Below are positions 52,519 to 59,529 of a stretch of 59,529 nt of DNA, in pieces. Position 1 is the stretch's first letter, and each line of letters opens with the position of its first letter. Source of the stretch: Nitrososphaerota archaeon (GTDB lineage Archaea > Thermoproteota > Nitrososphaeria > Nitrososphaerales > CADDZS01); assembly GCA_021325255.1 (NCBI GenBank), contig JAJPHP010000004.1, forward strand, positions 1-59,529. Direction: 5' to 3'. Made by a program: the position numbers and the translations under genes. Below the pieces are notes generated by a model. It was not told the origin of the DNA, did not search any database, and was given only the letters and a program-made list of their open reading frames with translations.

Positions 52519-53484
52519 GTGGAGTTCATTCAGGCAATAATCAATGGCCTGTTGCAGGGAGGTTTCTTCGCCCTAGCATCAATTGGCCTATCGCTGATTT
52601 ATGGCGTCCAGAAGATTCTAAACATAGGGCACGGAGCCCTGATGGTGCTTGCAGCTTTCATTACAATTCAATTTTCAATCCTGATCACACCGTTGCTTCA
52701 TATTGATCCGCTACTCTCACTGCCCTTTGACTTCATCATCATGGCGTTCCTAGGTATAGTAGCATACTTTGCTTTGATTTACAAGACGGAAAACCAGGGT
52801 TTCGAGGGCCCGCTTCTTGCGACCTTCGGACTATCAGTCTTCATCGAGTATGTTATATCAAGCGGGCTTATCATCCCGCTTCCCTCTGGCTCTTCGGTTA
52901 CCATCTTACCGCCAATAGATCCCTCATATGGGAACGGCGCGATCGCCCAAAACCAACACTATAGTGGACAGGCGGTCCTCCTCGGACCGTACTATCTGCA
53001 AGTGCCGCAGCTCATCTCCTTCGCTATTGCTATCGCGGTAATCCCTCTATTGCACATCTTCCTTTCAAGAACGTATTATGGGAACGCGATAAGAGCGACC
53101 GCTCAAGATTGGGAAGCTGCTGAGTTTTCCGGCATCGACATCCGTCGAGCAAGAATCCTTTCTTTCTCCGTTGGGGCCGGCCTAGCCGGATTGGGCGGAG
53201 GAATGTACGCTTTCACTAACACGATAACTGCTAACGAAGCAGACGTATCGTTGCTGCCAATTGTGCTTGCGATAATCATACTAGGCGGAATAGGGAGCGT
53301 CCTGGGCACACTCTTGGGCGGGTTGATTGTAGGCCTGATCATCAGCATGTCCGACCTAGTTGCCTTCGAAGTCCTCACAAAATACAGTTTTCCTTCTGAC
53401 TTTGGATTGCTGCTGACTTACCTGATCTTTCTTGCGGTGATGATGATCAAGCCCAGCGGACTCTTCGGAAGATTCGGAAGGTAA
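52519..53484 (+). CDS. livH: Branched-chain amino acid/amide-type ABC permease (LivH)
   Basis: A 321-aa permease with about eight membrane segments. Family marks are INGLLQGGFFALASIGLSLIYG, KILNIGHGALMVLAAF, the coupling loop AIRATAQDWEAAEFSGIDI and GGIGSVLGTLLGG. It ends with the typical KPSGLFGRFGR. The start is GTG. It forms the transmembrane channel with LivM. Confidence 0.9.
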   Translation: MEFIQAIINGLLQGGFFALASIGLSLIYGVQKILNIGHGALMVLAAFITIQFSILITPLLHIDPLLSLPFDFIIMAFLGIVAYFALIYKTENQGFEGPLLATFGLSVFIEYVISSGLIIPLPSGSSVTILPPIDPSYGNGAIAQNQHYSGQAVLLGPYYLQVPQLISFAIAIAVIPLLHIFLSRTYYGNAIRATAQDWEAAEFSGIDIRRARILSFSVGAGLAGLGGGMYAFTNTITANEADVSLLPIVLAIIILGGIGSVLGTLLGGLIVGLIISMSDLVAFEVLTKYSFPSDFGLLLTYLIFLAVMMIKPSGLFGRFGR

Positions 53485-53516
53485 GACAGTTTGATCTTTC
53501 ATCAAACATAGAGTAA

Positions 53517-54635
53517 TTGAATTGTCAAGATCCATTTAGGGAAGTAAGAATACAATCGAAGGAAGCAAAGAGGCAAGAAGAACATCAGTTGGCAGTCGTG
53601 ACTGAGACATCCAGACGAAGCAAATTAGGCACATACGCCAAAAGGATCGGTATATTTCGGTCTTCGCGGTCTATATCTCCTATAATCACTGCGATAGCTC
53701 TTGCACTCGCCTTCGGTCTCCCTCTCTTCATCGGATCAAGTAATCAGGCCTCGCTTGGGCAATACGTGATTTATTTCATCTGGATCACTCTAGCTGAGAG
53801 CTGGAACCTTGTTGGAGGGTACGCCGGTCTCATAAATTTAGGTATGGTCTACTTTTTCGCGCTCGGGAGCATAACGACGAGTGTATTGCTCGCGGCAGGT
53901 TTTTCATTTCCGATTTGCATCCTTGCTTCTATCGCGGTCGGAGCTATTGCTGCACTTGTTCTAATCCCGACATTTCGATTGCGCTCTGATTACTTTGCGA
54001 TTGCGACGCTCGTAATCCCGATAGTCCTTAAGCCCATCGTGGAGTACGCGTTCTCTCACTCTAACTTCAGCTGGCCCTCGGGTCTCGTAATCAGTGAGAC
54101 GCTTTTTTACGAACTAGGAGTGGGAATGACGGCAGCGACGATTTTTGGAATTTTCTTCATGATGAAGTCGAGGATCGGGATGGCGCTTCGAGGAGTAGGA
54201 GACGATGAATATGCCTCCGCGTCTGTAGGGGTGAACATTTTGCTCTTCAAAACAATTGCACTCGTGGTGAGCGGAATAATCGCAACGGTAGCCGGCGCGT
54301 ACTATCTGGGGTATATCCTCGCGGTCAACACTTCGCTCTTCCTCAACCTGACATTCTCGCTTTATCCCATCTTCATGGTGATAATAGGCGGAATCGGGAC
54401 ATTTGAAGGCCCGATAGTCGGAGCGCTCCTCTTCAGTGCGATCACATATGAAGTCAACAGTTACTTGCCGTCGAGCAATCTAGAGGTGCTGCTATTTTCT
54501 CTCATCATAATGGTGGTCGCGGTACTTCTTCCGAAAGGCATCGTGCCCACCCTCTCAAGATACCTCGCACGAAAGAGGGCCGTAGCAAGAGCCGATGAAA
54601 GAAAAGGAGCGGTGAAGGTCGAAGCGCCTGATTAA
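53517..54635 (+). CDS. livM: Branched-chain amino acid/amide-type ABC permease (LivM)
   Basis: A 372-aa permease. After a polar N-terminal tail of about 55 residues it shows AESWNLVGGYAGLINLGMVYFFALG, RSDYFAIATLVIP, the coupling loop GMALRGVGDDEYASASVGV, and GGIGTFEGPIVGALL. The frame starts with TTG at 53517; an internal GTG at 53598 would shorten the tail. It follows livH by 32 bases, and its stop overlaps the opposing M29-type gene by 4 bases. Confidence 0.9.
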   Translation: MNCQDPFREVRIQSKEAKRQEEHQLAVVTETSRRSKLGTYAKRIGIFRSSRSISPIITAIALALAFGLPLFIGSSNQASLGQYVIYFIWITLAESWNLVGGYAGLINLGMVYFFALGSITTSVLLAAGFSFPICILASIAVGAIAALVLIPTFRLRSDYFAIATLVIPIVLKPIVEYAFSHSNFSWPSGLVISETLFYELGVGMTAATIFGIFFMMKSRIGMALRGVGDDEYASASVGVNILLFKTIALVVSGIIATVAGAYYLGYILAVNTSLFLNLTFSLYPIFMVIIGGIGTFEGPIVGALLFSAITYEVNSYLPSSNLEVLLFSLIIMVVAVLLPKGIVPTLSRYLARKRAVARADERKGAVKVEAPD

Positions 54636-55582
54636 GCAGAACTCAGAGAGAATGGCCTATCATCAATGAAAACTTCGGGTTTCGTTGCTAAACAATCAAT
54701 ATGTAACTTTGACCGATTTATCCCGCCAAATGTATGATTATCTCCTAGTGCAATGTGAACAGATCCTAGCGCTTTCTTGTCGTCAAACTCACCCATGATT
54801 TCCTTTCGCAGATGGTTTGTACCGAAACCCAGTTCACACAATACTCTCGCAGACGGCTCTGAGCCGAGCATCGCGTCGAATTCATCGCCTGTTCTTCCCC
54901 CTTTAATCCCGACCAGCCTGCCCGACTCAAAATGAAGGTCAACTGGCGTAGCGACGCGCCCAATCCCTACTATGATTCCATCGACTCTTAGATCTCCGTT
55001 TGATTGATCTTCGAGTGGTGCGACGCCAGCTTCTGCGTAATCAGGAATGGCGCCCCAACTCCCTGGCTCTGTCAGGATGCTCGACAGTCTTAGAGCTGGC
55101 CTGTCTGCCAACTTGAGGTCAAGGCGACCTCCCCCCGTCAGAAGGCTTACCTTTGAAGCACTCTCCAGAGTATCGGCTAGGCGAAGTGATCGGGCGCGTA
55201 TGGCGTAGAGATCATCGGGCGACGGTGTCGACTCTATCGGCTGCGTGAGGAACAGCACACGCCCTCCATTTTTGATTGCGGCGACCTTGGCATCGGCGTG
55301 ACCCCACAGTAGGGTTCTCGCTTCGTTGACACAGAATATCGTCACGTCGTTGCGCAACATGCTTTCCGCAATCTCGCTTGGCGGTTCTCTCGTTACTTCA
55401 CCTGTCAGTGAATGTCTTTCGACGTATGCTCCCATCTCGGCGGCTTGAGTAGAAAGTATCGCTTGCCGAGAGAAAGCAATTTCAGAGTCAGATACAACTA
55501 GAACCTTTTCACCATTCCGTATTCCGGCGCACACGTGGAGGATTGTTTGTGCGCACTCCTTGGTTCTGACTTCGCTCAACAT
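54632..55582 (-). CDS. M29-type aminopeptidase / NicX-like metallohydrolase
   Basis: A 316-aa protein resembling the M29 aminopeptidase T family and its relative NicX (2,5-dihydroxypyridine dioxygenase). The C-terminal metal-binding part shows ELGFGTNHL, EFDDKKALGSVHIALGDN and LHIDCL, giving the Glu, Glu, His and His-x-Asp ligands. The N-terminal half is shorter than in AmpT (about 400 aa). Given its position between the importer and the amidase genes, a peptide, amide or N-heterocycle substrate is plausible. It is divergent from the AtzG-like gene. Confidence 0.7.
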   Translation of the reverse strand: MLSEVRTKECAQTILHVCAGIRNGEKVLVVSDSEIAFSRQAILSTQAAEMGAYVERHSLTGEVTREPPSEIAESMLRNDVTIFCVNEARTLLWGHADAKVAAIKNGGRVLFLTQPIESTPSPDDLYAIRARSLRLADTLESASKVSLLTGGGRLDLKLADRPALRLSSILTEPGSWGAIPDYAEAGVAPLEDQSNGDLRVDGIIVGIGRVATPVDLHFESGRLVGIKGGRTGDEFDAMLGSEPSARVLCELGFGTNHLRKEIMGEFDDKKALGSVHIALGDNHTFGGINRSKLHIDCLATKPEVFIDDRPFSLSSA

Positions 55583-55676
55583 TGCTTCTCCTGACTCTCC
55601 TTTCTTATTGCTGGAAGAAAAGGAAGATAGCCTTTGCTTCCATAAACATTTCTTAACAACACAAATGGCACTTTAA

Positions 55677-55696
55677 GCTCAAAGGTTGTTTTGAGC
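55677..55696. repeat. Inverted repeat in the divergent region
   Basis: GCTCAAA-GGTTGT-TTTGAGC: a 7-bp stem with a 6-base loop, about 95 bases upstream of the M29 gene start and 80 upstream of the TATA box of the AtzG-like gene. It may be a regulatory site. Confidence 0.35.
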
Positions 55697-55776
55697 CCGC
55701 ATCATTTGTACCTTCAAAGCGAAAACGTTCGAGACGGAGCAAGGACAATACTCCCTGCCATCAGACTGCTTCTTAC

Positions 55777-55806
55777 TTAAATATAATTGCGCAGTTTTTA
55801 GACTGC
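55777..55806 (+). promoter_or_regulatory. Promoter with inverted repeat for the AtzG-like gene and amidase gene
   Basis: TTAAATATAA (55777-55786) predicts initiation near 55807. GCAGT at 55791-55795 pairs with ACTGC at 55802-55806, filling the space between box and start, a position suited to a repressor. AGGAGGG at 55833-55839 is a strong Shine-Dalgarno about 14 bases before the ATG, unlike the leaderless genes here. Confidence 0.55.
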
Positions 55807-55853
55807 AGAAGAATCGCGCTAATGAATAGCTTAGGAGGGCAACAGTCATCGGT

Positions 55854-56063
55854 ATGAATCTGGATTTAGCAAAGAAACTCGTCGCGCACTCGGAAGGCCT
55901 GGAACTCGACTTACGGGTCTTGGAACAGAATGAGGTCCTTCTCGATTCCGTTTCAGCTGGAGTGCTGAATCTAAACAAACTGCAAATTCCGCATGAGACC
56001 GAGCCCTTCACCATAACCCTTCCCGCATCCTCACAGCATAGAAAACCAAGTTCCAAGGATTAA
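55854..56063 (+). CDS. AtzG/GatC-like small amidase partner
   Basis: A 69-aa protein directly before an amidase gene (10 bases). Its layout, two helices (LDLAKKLVAHSEGLELDLRV and QNEVLLDSVSAGVLNLNKL) then a proline-bounded tail LQIPHETEPFTITLP, matches the DUF4089/AtzG type, a GatC-like activator that wraps around AtzE-type amidases. The resemblance is by pattern, not by a search. A shortened GatC is the alternative. The strong SD supports expression. Confidence 0.6.
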   Translation: MNLDLAKKLVAHSEGLELDLRVLEQNEVLLDSVSAGVLNLNKLQIPHETEPFTITLPASSQHRKPSSKD

Positions 56064-56073
56064 ACGGATCGCC

Positions 56074-57495
56074 TTGCGCAAATCCGAGCTGGCGCACCAG
56101 CCAATTACAGTCCTGCGTGAGCTGTTTCGTGACGGGTCCTTCGAACCCGAGGACCTTCTTGACTGCCTACTGGAAAATATTCGAAGGTATGAGAGCAAAA
56201 TCCACGCGTACCTCCACATGGTTCCGGAACATACTCTCAGAGAGCAGGCGCGTGACGCTTCGAAAGAATTGAAGAACTTTGGATCGCGCCCTCTCACCGG
56301 AATCTTCATGGCAATCAAGGACAACACCTACGTCTCAGGCTTGCCTTGTACCGCTGGGTCTAAGATACTCGAAGGTTACATTCCATTAAAAGACGCCACT
56401 GCTGTTTCAAGGTTGCGAGAACAAGGAGCCGTCTTTCTCGGAAAGACGAACCTGGACGAGTTTGCGGCCTTTGGTATCGCTACTAACAATCCGCACTTTG
56501 GGAGAACCTTCAATCCGTGGAATCTTGGTCGAATCCCCGGAGGCTCGAGTGGAGGCTCCGCGGCGGCCGTGTCTGCAGGGGAAGCGGTGGCGGCGACCGG
56601 CAGCGACACCGGTGGCTCGGTGCGAATACCCGCGTCCTTCTGCAATTTGGTGGGATTGAAGCCAACTTTTGGAAGGATCAGCAGGTCAGGTACAATAACT
56701 ATGTCGTGGACTCTAGATCATTTTGGGGTCATCGCTAGGACGGTGCGAGATGCGTCGGTGCTCTACGAGGCCATGAGTGGCAAGGACGCTAGTGATTCGT
56801 CTACCTTGAACTCTCCTGAGTTAGAGCGGAGCGCTTTTGCCGACGATCCGCCCGATCTTTTCGGAATCAAGCTTGGCATCTTCTCAAATCCAATTCGCGC
56901 ATCCGACGATGGGGTTATGTCGTGCTTTGATGAAAGCGTAAGAGTGTTATCTGAGGCAGGAGCCAGAATTCGAAGTATCGAGCTTCCCGATGTTGAGCAC
57001 ATCACGCCGGCAATTTTCGCAATAGCCCTCTCCGAAGTTGCCGCGTACCACGAAGAATGGTTCCGAACTCGAAGGGAAGACTACGCGGACACACTTAGGG
57101 GATACGTGCAGCTTGGTCACACAATCCTTGCAACGGAGTACCTCAAGGCCCAGCGGGCTAGGGCAACAATCGTCGAAAGAGTCTCCCGAAAATTAGCAGA
57201 AGTTGATGTCTTGCTCGTTCCCACAAACCCCTCCGTTGCGCCGGAGTTGAATCAAGAATTTGTAGAAATAAGGGGGAAGAGATACCCGGCATTCCAAGTC
57301 CTGACTGAGAACACTTACCCGTTTAACCTTCTGGGGCTCCCCGCGATGACCATTCCGAACGGCTTTTCGAATGGGCTCCCAGTGGGTTTGCAGTTAGTCT
57401 GCTCTCATTGGAAGGAAGATTTACTCTTCAAGGTCGGAGACTGCTATCAACAGTTAACCGATTATCACAAGAAGACCCCGGCAGTACCGCTCTAG
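56074..57495 (+). CDS. Amidase signature enzyme (AtzE/GatA-like)
   Basis: A 473-aa amidase-signature hydrolase. The Ser-cisSer-Lys triad is visible: Lys in MAIKDNTYV, cis-Ser in GGSSGGSAAAVSAG, and the nucleophile Ser in GSDTGGSVRIPASF, followed by LVGLKPTFGRISRSG. The C-terminus has the substrate-pocket segment FNLLGLPAMTIPNGF. The start is TTG. The paired AtzG-like gene and neighbouring importer argue for a small-molecule amidase (urea derivative, amide); a GatA role in tRNA amidation is less likely because no GatB is nearby. Confidence 0.85.
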   Translation: MRKSELAHQPITVLRELFRDGSFEPEDLLDCLLENIRRYESKIHAYLHMVPEHTLREQARDASKELKNFGSRPLTGIFMAIKDNTYVSGLPCTAGSKILEGYIPLKDATAVSRLREQGAVFLGKTNLDEFAAFGIATNNPHFGRTFNPWNLGRIPGGSSGGSAAAVSAGEAVAATGSDTGGSVRIPASFCNLVGLKPTFGRISRSGTITMSWTLDHFGVIARTVRDASVLYEAMSGKDASDSSTLNSPELERSAFADDPPDLFGIKLGIFSNPIRASDDGVMSCFDESVRVLSEAGARIRSIELPDVEHITPAIFAIALSEVAAYHEEWFRTRREDYADTLRGYVQLGHTILATEYLKAQRARATIVERVSRKLAEVDVLLVPTNPSVAPELNQEFVEIRGKRYPAFQVLTENTYPFNLLGLPAMTIPNGFSNGLPVGLQLVCSHWKEDLLFKVGDCYQQLTDYHKKTPAVPL

Positions 57496-57670
57496 GACCA
57501 AACGGTGTCGAATTCCTCCCGCCACTACGAATATCAGGTTCATCCCATCCGATGCTTTTGCCCTAGCAGCAAAAGGTGTAAGCCAATCAAGAATTCCAAT
57601 AGTCAAAAAGAAAAAGAAGGCGAGAGCAGATACCGCCTCCGCACGTCCGATTCCAGTCACTCGAGGTAAG

Positions 57671-57706
57671 AAAAAAAGTCCCCCCAGAGGGCGGTTGCTC
57701 GCCCTC
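57671..57706 (-). terminator. Terminator after livK
   Basis: On the minus strand GAGGGCG, a 6-base loop, CGCCCTC (7 bp), then TGGGGGGAC and seven T residues. It lies 44 bases after the livK stop and is the most typical terminator of the window. Confidence 0.75.
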
Positions 57707-57749
57707 CTCCGGACTGTGTGCGTTTGCTTCTTGTTGTCTGGCCGTCCAT

Positions 57750-59300
57750 CTAGGAACTACTGATGATGGTACTCGTGGAGGCTGTATTCGTTGTCGAGGT
57801 TGACGGTGGCCACGACGACGTTTGCTGGTTCGCGAAAGTAAATGGATATATAATGTAGTTAGTCGTCGCAACGTTGGTTGGTTCCAATATCTTCAACTCA
57901 GGCACCGATGTTCCATTCACCGAGACGAGTTGCCACTGCTGCAGAAGCATGTATTGATCGGACTGGAGCCACTGTCCTCCTGGTGTAAAGCTCATCGGGC
58001 CCATGAACGTTTGGAACGTGTGCGTCCGCAGAGATTGTCTGATCGCTACGTTGGTCAGGTTTGCAGCTTGTGATATGGCATCAACTGCGACTGCAACACC
58101 AGAGTAGTATACTCCTTCCAGTGTAGGAAGTTGACCATTGTGCGCGGCCTCGTATTGTGATACTATTGTTGGATTGCTGATATTGTGGCCAAGTATGTCA
58201 GCTGAGTATGGCAGGCCAGGAGCCCATGGGAAGGCAGACAGAACTCCACTAGCAAGCGGGCCAATACCGCCTATTTGCGGAACTGCAAACGGCGCAACAG
58301 CTGTTCCTCTGGTCAATAACCAAGCTTTTGGCTCGTAACCAATCTGTTTTGCCGTGTTTATCATGAGCGCCGCATCGCCAGGGCTTGGCAAACCAAAGAC
58401 TGCCTCAGCTCCAGCAGCCTTTGCGGCAGACAAGAAACTCTGCATTTCAGAGGAGCTTCCACCTTGGAAACTTGTGTCCGAGCATGTGCAGACTGTATAA
58501 CCGAGCTGCTGTGCATAGGCTTTACCTGCCGCAAAGTTCGCCTGTGCAGAATCATCGGTTTCCTCGAAGAATGCTATCGTCACATTGTGCGAGGGCGTCG
58601 AGGGGTCAACAGTCCTGAACCAGTTCAGGAACACATGAGCTTCATTTGTCTCATTGTGGAAGGTTCCAAATGTCCAGGAATTATCACAGGTCGGTGCAGG
58701 ATTGCAGCTCTTTGCTCCCGCGAGATAATAGGGCCCGATAATTGGCACTGCATGTTGCGAAGCAAAGTTTGCAGCGATGAGGTCATCAATCGTTCCGAGC
58801 TGTCCCATGAGAACAACAGCATGGTCGGTTGTGATAAGCGTCTGATAGTTGTTCAGCGAAGTAGTGTCGCTAGATTGATCGTCAAGCACGACCAGTTTGA
58901 TGAGGGCCCTTTGCCCATTCGTTAAAGGGATTCCTCCGAGACTGTTGACGTAATCAACCGCCTGGTGGAGTGTCCAGTTATCCTCCAGTCCAAATGGCTG
59001 TGCCCCACCAGTCAAGGAGAGGCTGGCGCCGAACACAATCTGGATCGTAGAGCCGCTCGAGTTAGCAGATGTCGAGCTCGAAGTTGAGGTCTGGATTACT
59101 GATGATGAGGAAGTAGAAGAAGTGGAGGACGTCGATGAGGTTGAGCTTAGACTCGACGTGGAGGGTGTGGAGGTTGTCTTGCCGGGTGCAAATGCGAGAT
59201 ATGCGCCAACTCCAGCGATTATCAGAATTATTATGATTATTACTACAGCGATAGTTGTCGAAACTGATCGGTTGTCCACTGACTTGAACTGTTTACGCAT
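57750..59300 (-). CDS. livK: Membrane-anchored amino acid/amide-binding protein (LivK-type)
   Basis: A 516-aa extracytoplasmic binding protein. A short basic N-terminus and membrane segment (IAVVIIIIILIIAGVGAYLAF) is followed by a Ser/Thr-rich stalk (about 42-85) and a type I periplasmic-binding domain: IVFGASLSLTGG, AVDYVNSLGGI, LVVLDDQSSD, GPYYLAGAKSC, EGVYYSGVAVAVDAI. A second Ser/Thr-rich stretch ends the protein. Sequons are frequent. The ATG at 59300 is preferred because TTTAAAT-type TATA lies 30 bases upstream. It probably serves the LivGFHM transporter although it is on the opposite strand. Confidence 0.88.
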   Translation of the reverse strand: MRKQFKSVDNRSVSTTIAVVIIIIILIIAGVGAYLAFAPGKTTSTPSTSSLSSTSSTSSTSSTSSSSVIQTSTSSSTSANSSGSTIQIVFGASLSLTGGAQPFGLEDNWTLHQAVDYVNSLGGIPLTNGQRALIKLVVLDDQSSDTTSLNNYQTLITTDHAVVLMGQLGTIDDLIAANFASQHAVPIIGPYYLAGAKSCNPAPTCDNSWTFGTFHNETNEAHVFLNWFRTVDPSTPSHNVTIAFFEETDDSAQANFAAGKAYAQQLGYTVCTCSDTSFQGGSSSEMQSFLSAAKAAGAEAVFGLPSPGDAALMINTAKQIGYEPKAWLLTRGTAVAPFAVPQIGGIGPLASGVLSAFPWAPGLPYSADILGHNISNPTIVSQYEAAHNGQLPTLEGVYYSGVAVAVDAISQAANLTNVAIRQSLRTHTFQTFMGPMSFTPGGQWLQSDQYMLLQQWQLVSVNGTSVPELKILEPTNVATTNYIIYPFTFANQQTSSWPPSTSTTNTASTSTIISSS

Positions 59301-59325
59301 GAAAAAATCCCGACGGATCGCAACC

Positions 59326-59333
59326 ATTTAAAT
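59326..59333 (-). promoter_or_regulatory. TATA box for livK
   Basis: ATTTAAAT is centred about 30 bases before the ATG at 59300, predicting a leader of about 4 bases. Confidence 0.65.
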
Positions 59334-59432
59334 CTTCTTACCTTTGTGGCTTTGGCACAATAGTTGTTAGGCATCTCATCAACGCTATTTGACTCGCCGT
59401 CTCATCTTTCAGATTGCATTATCTCAAGCCTC

Positions 59433-59529
59433 ATGGTCGCAAAAGGAGAATGGTCAGATTACGAAAAGGGAAAGAAGAAGGAATACGGCGAATTCGTAAG
59501 GAAGGCAAGGGAGTTTGTTTATGCAAGAG
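59433..59529 (+). CDS. 5' end of a gene of unknown function
   Basis: An ATG at 59433 opens a frame that runs off the window end (32 codons). It encodes MVAKGEWSDYEKGKKKEYGE and continues with a basic helix. Too little is present to name it, and no clear TATA or SD decides the start. Confidence 0.4.
   Translation, partial: MVAKGEWSDYEKGKKKEYGEFVRKAREFVYAR

Noticed and set aside
57454..57660. 68-codon minus-strand frame with a Phe-rich hydrophobic stretch
   Set aside because: The hydrophobic run is the antisense of a Lys-rich AAG tract, and the frame overlaps the amidase 3' end; no support as a membrane protein.
59041..59170. Repeated GA/TGA-rich tract
   Set aside because: It encodes the Ser/Thr-rich stalk of the LivK-type binding protein.
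1..59529. CRISPR arrays, insertion sequences, integrases, attachment sites
   Set aside because: I looked for regularly spaced repeats, terminal inverted repeats with transposase frames and integrase motifs and saw none. The tRNA at 17844 has no neighbouring integrase.

Overview
The window looks like a chromosomal segment of an archaeon, most probably a member of the Thaumarchaeota/Nitrososphaeria lineage, and not obviously an ammonia oxidiser. The evidence is the archaeal information-processing set (initiator tRNA, L10e, Csl4, Rpo11, TFS, PCNA, aIF1A, Dph2, AglB), archaeal-type promoters (TATA boxes about 26 bases before many start codons), frequent TTG and GTG starts, and coenzyme F420 genes. 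No IS element, CRISPR array, integrase or phage gene was seen. The lineage is inferred from gene content only.

Layout. 1-3633: RNA-modification genes (KsgA, a HemK-like methyltransferase, TrmJ, a Trm11-like enzyme). 3793-9775: a ribbon-helix-helix regulator, then a four-gene minus-strand operon (PIG-L deacetylase, F420-type LLM oxidoreductase, DegT aminotransferase, zinc-ribbon BshC-like ligase), then a winged-helix regulator. 9944-17369: GlmS and the translation/transcription/replication block. 17844-18028: an initiator tRNA-Met gene interrupted by two introns. 18070-25370: endonuclease IV, an RNase H-fold protein, a RecA-like protein, a topoisomerase IA operon and CofE. 25570-31975: glycine cleavage T and H proteins, the oligosaccharyltransferase AglB, a metallo-beta-lactamase-fold hydrolase and small proteins. 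32095-39275: a complete Dpp/Opp-type ABC importer. 39724-50340: a tiny zinc finger protein, a GHKL ATPase, a DUF255 protein, an M61 peptidase, aIF1A, a MEDS-domain protein and a TrpB2-like enzyme. 50814-59300: a branched-chain/amide-type ABC importer (livGFHM and a binding protein), an M29-type metallohydrolase, and an AtzG-like small protein followed by an amidase.

How the genes may work together. The two importers and the peptidases/amidase suggest scavenging of peptides, amino acids or amides; the glycine cleavage proteins would feed one-carbon units from glycine. Both binding proteins have an N-terminal membrane anchor and a Ser/Thr-rich stalk and carry sequons that AglB could glycosylate. 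GlmS makes glucosamine-6-phosphate, and the PIG-L/DegT/BshC-like operon has the enzyme types expected for deacetylating or aminating a sugar and coupling an amino acid to its amine, as in bacillithiol synthesis. That operon is the best candidate here for an undescribed pathway. The best-supported structural discovery is the initiator tRNA with bulge-helix-bulge introns at 37/38 and 59/60.
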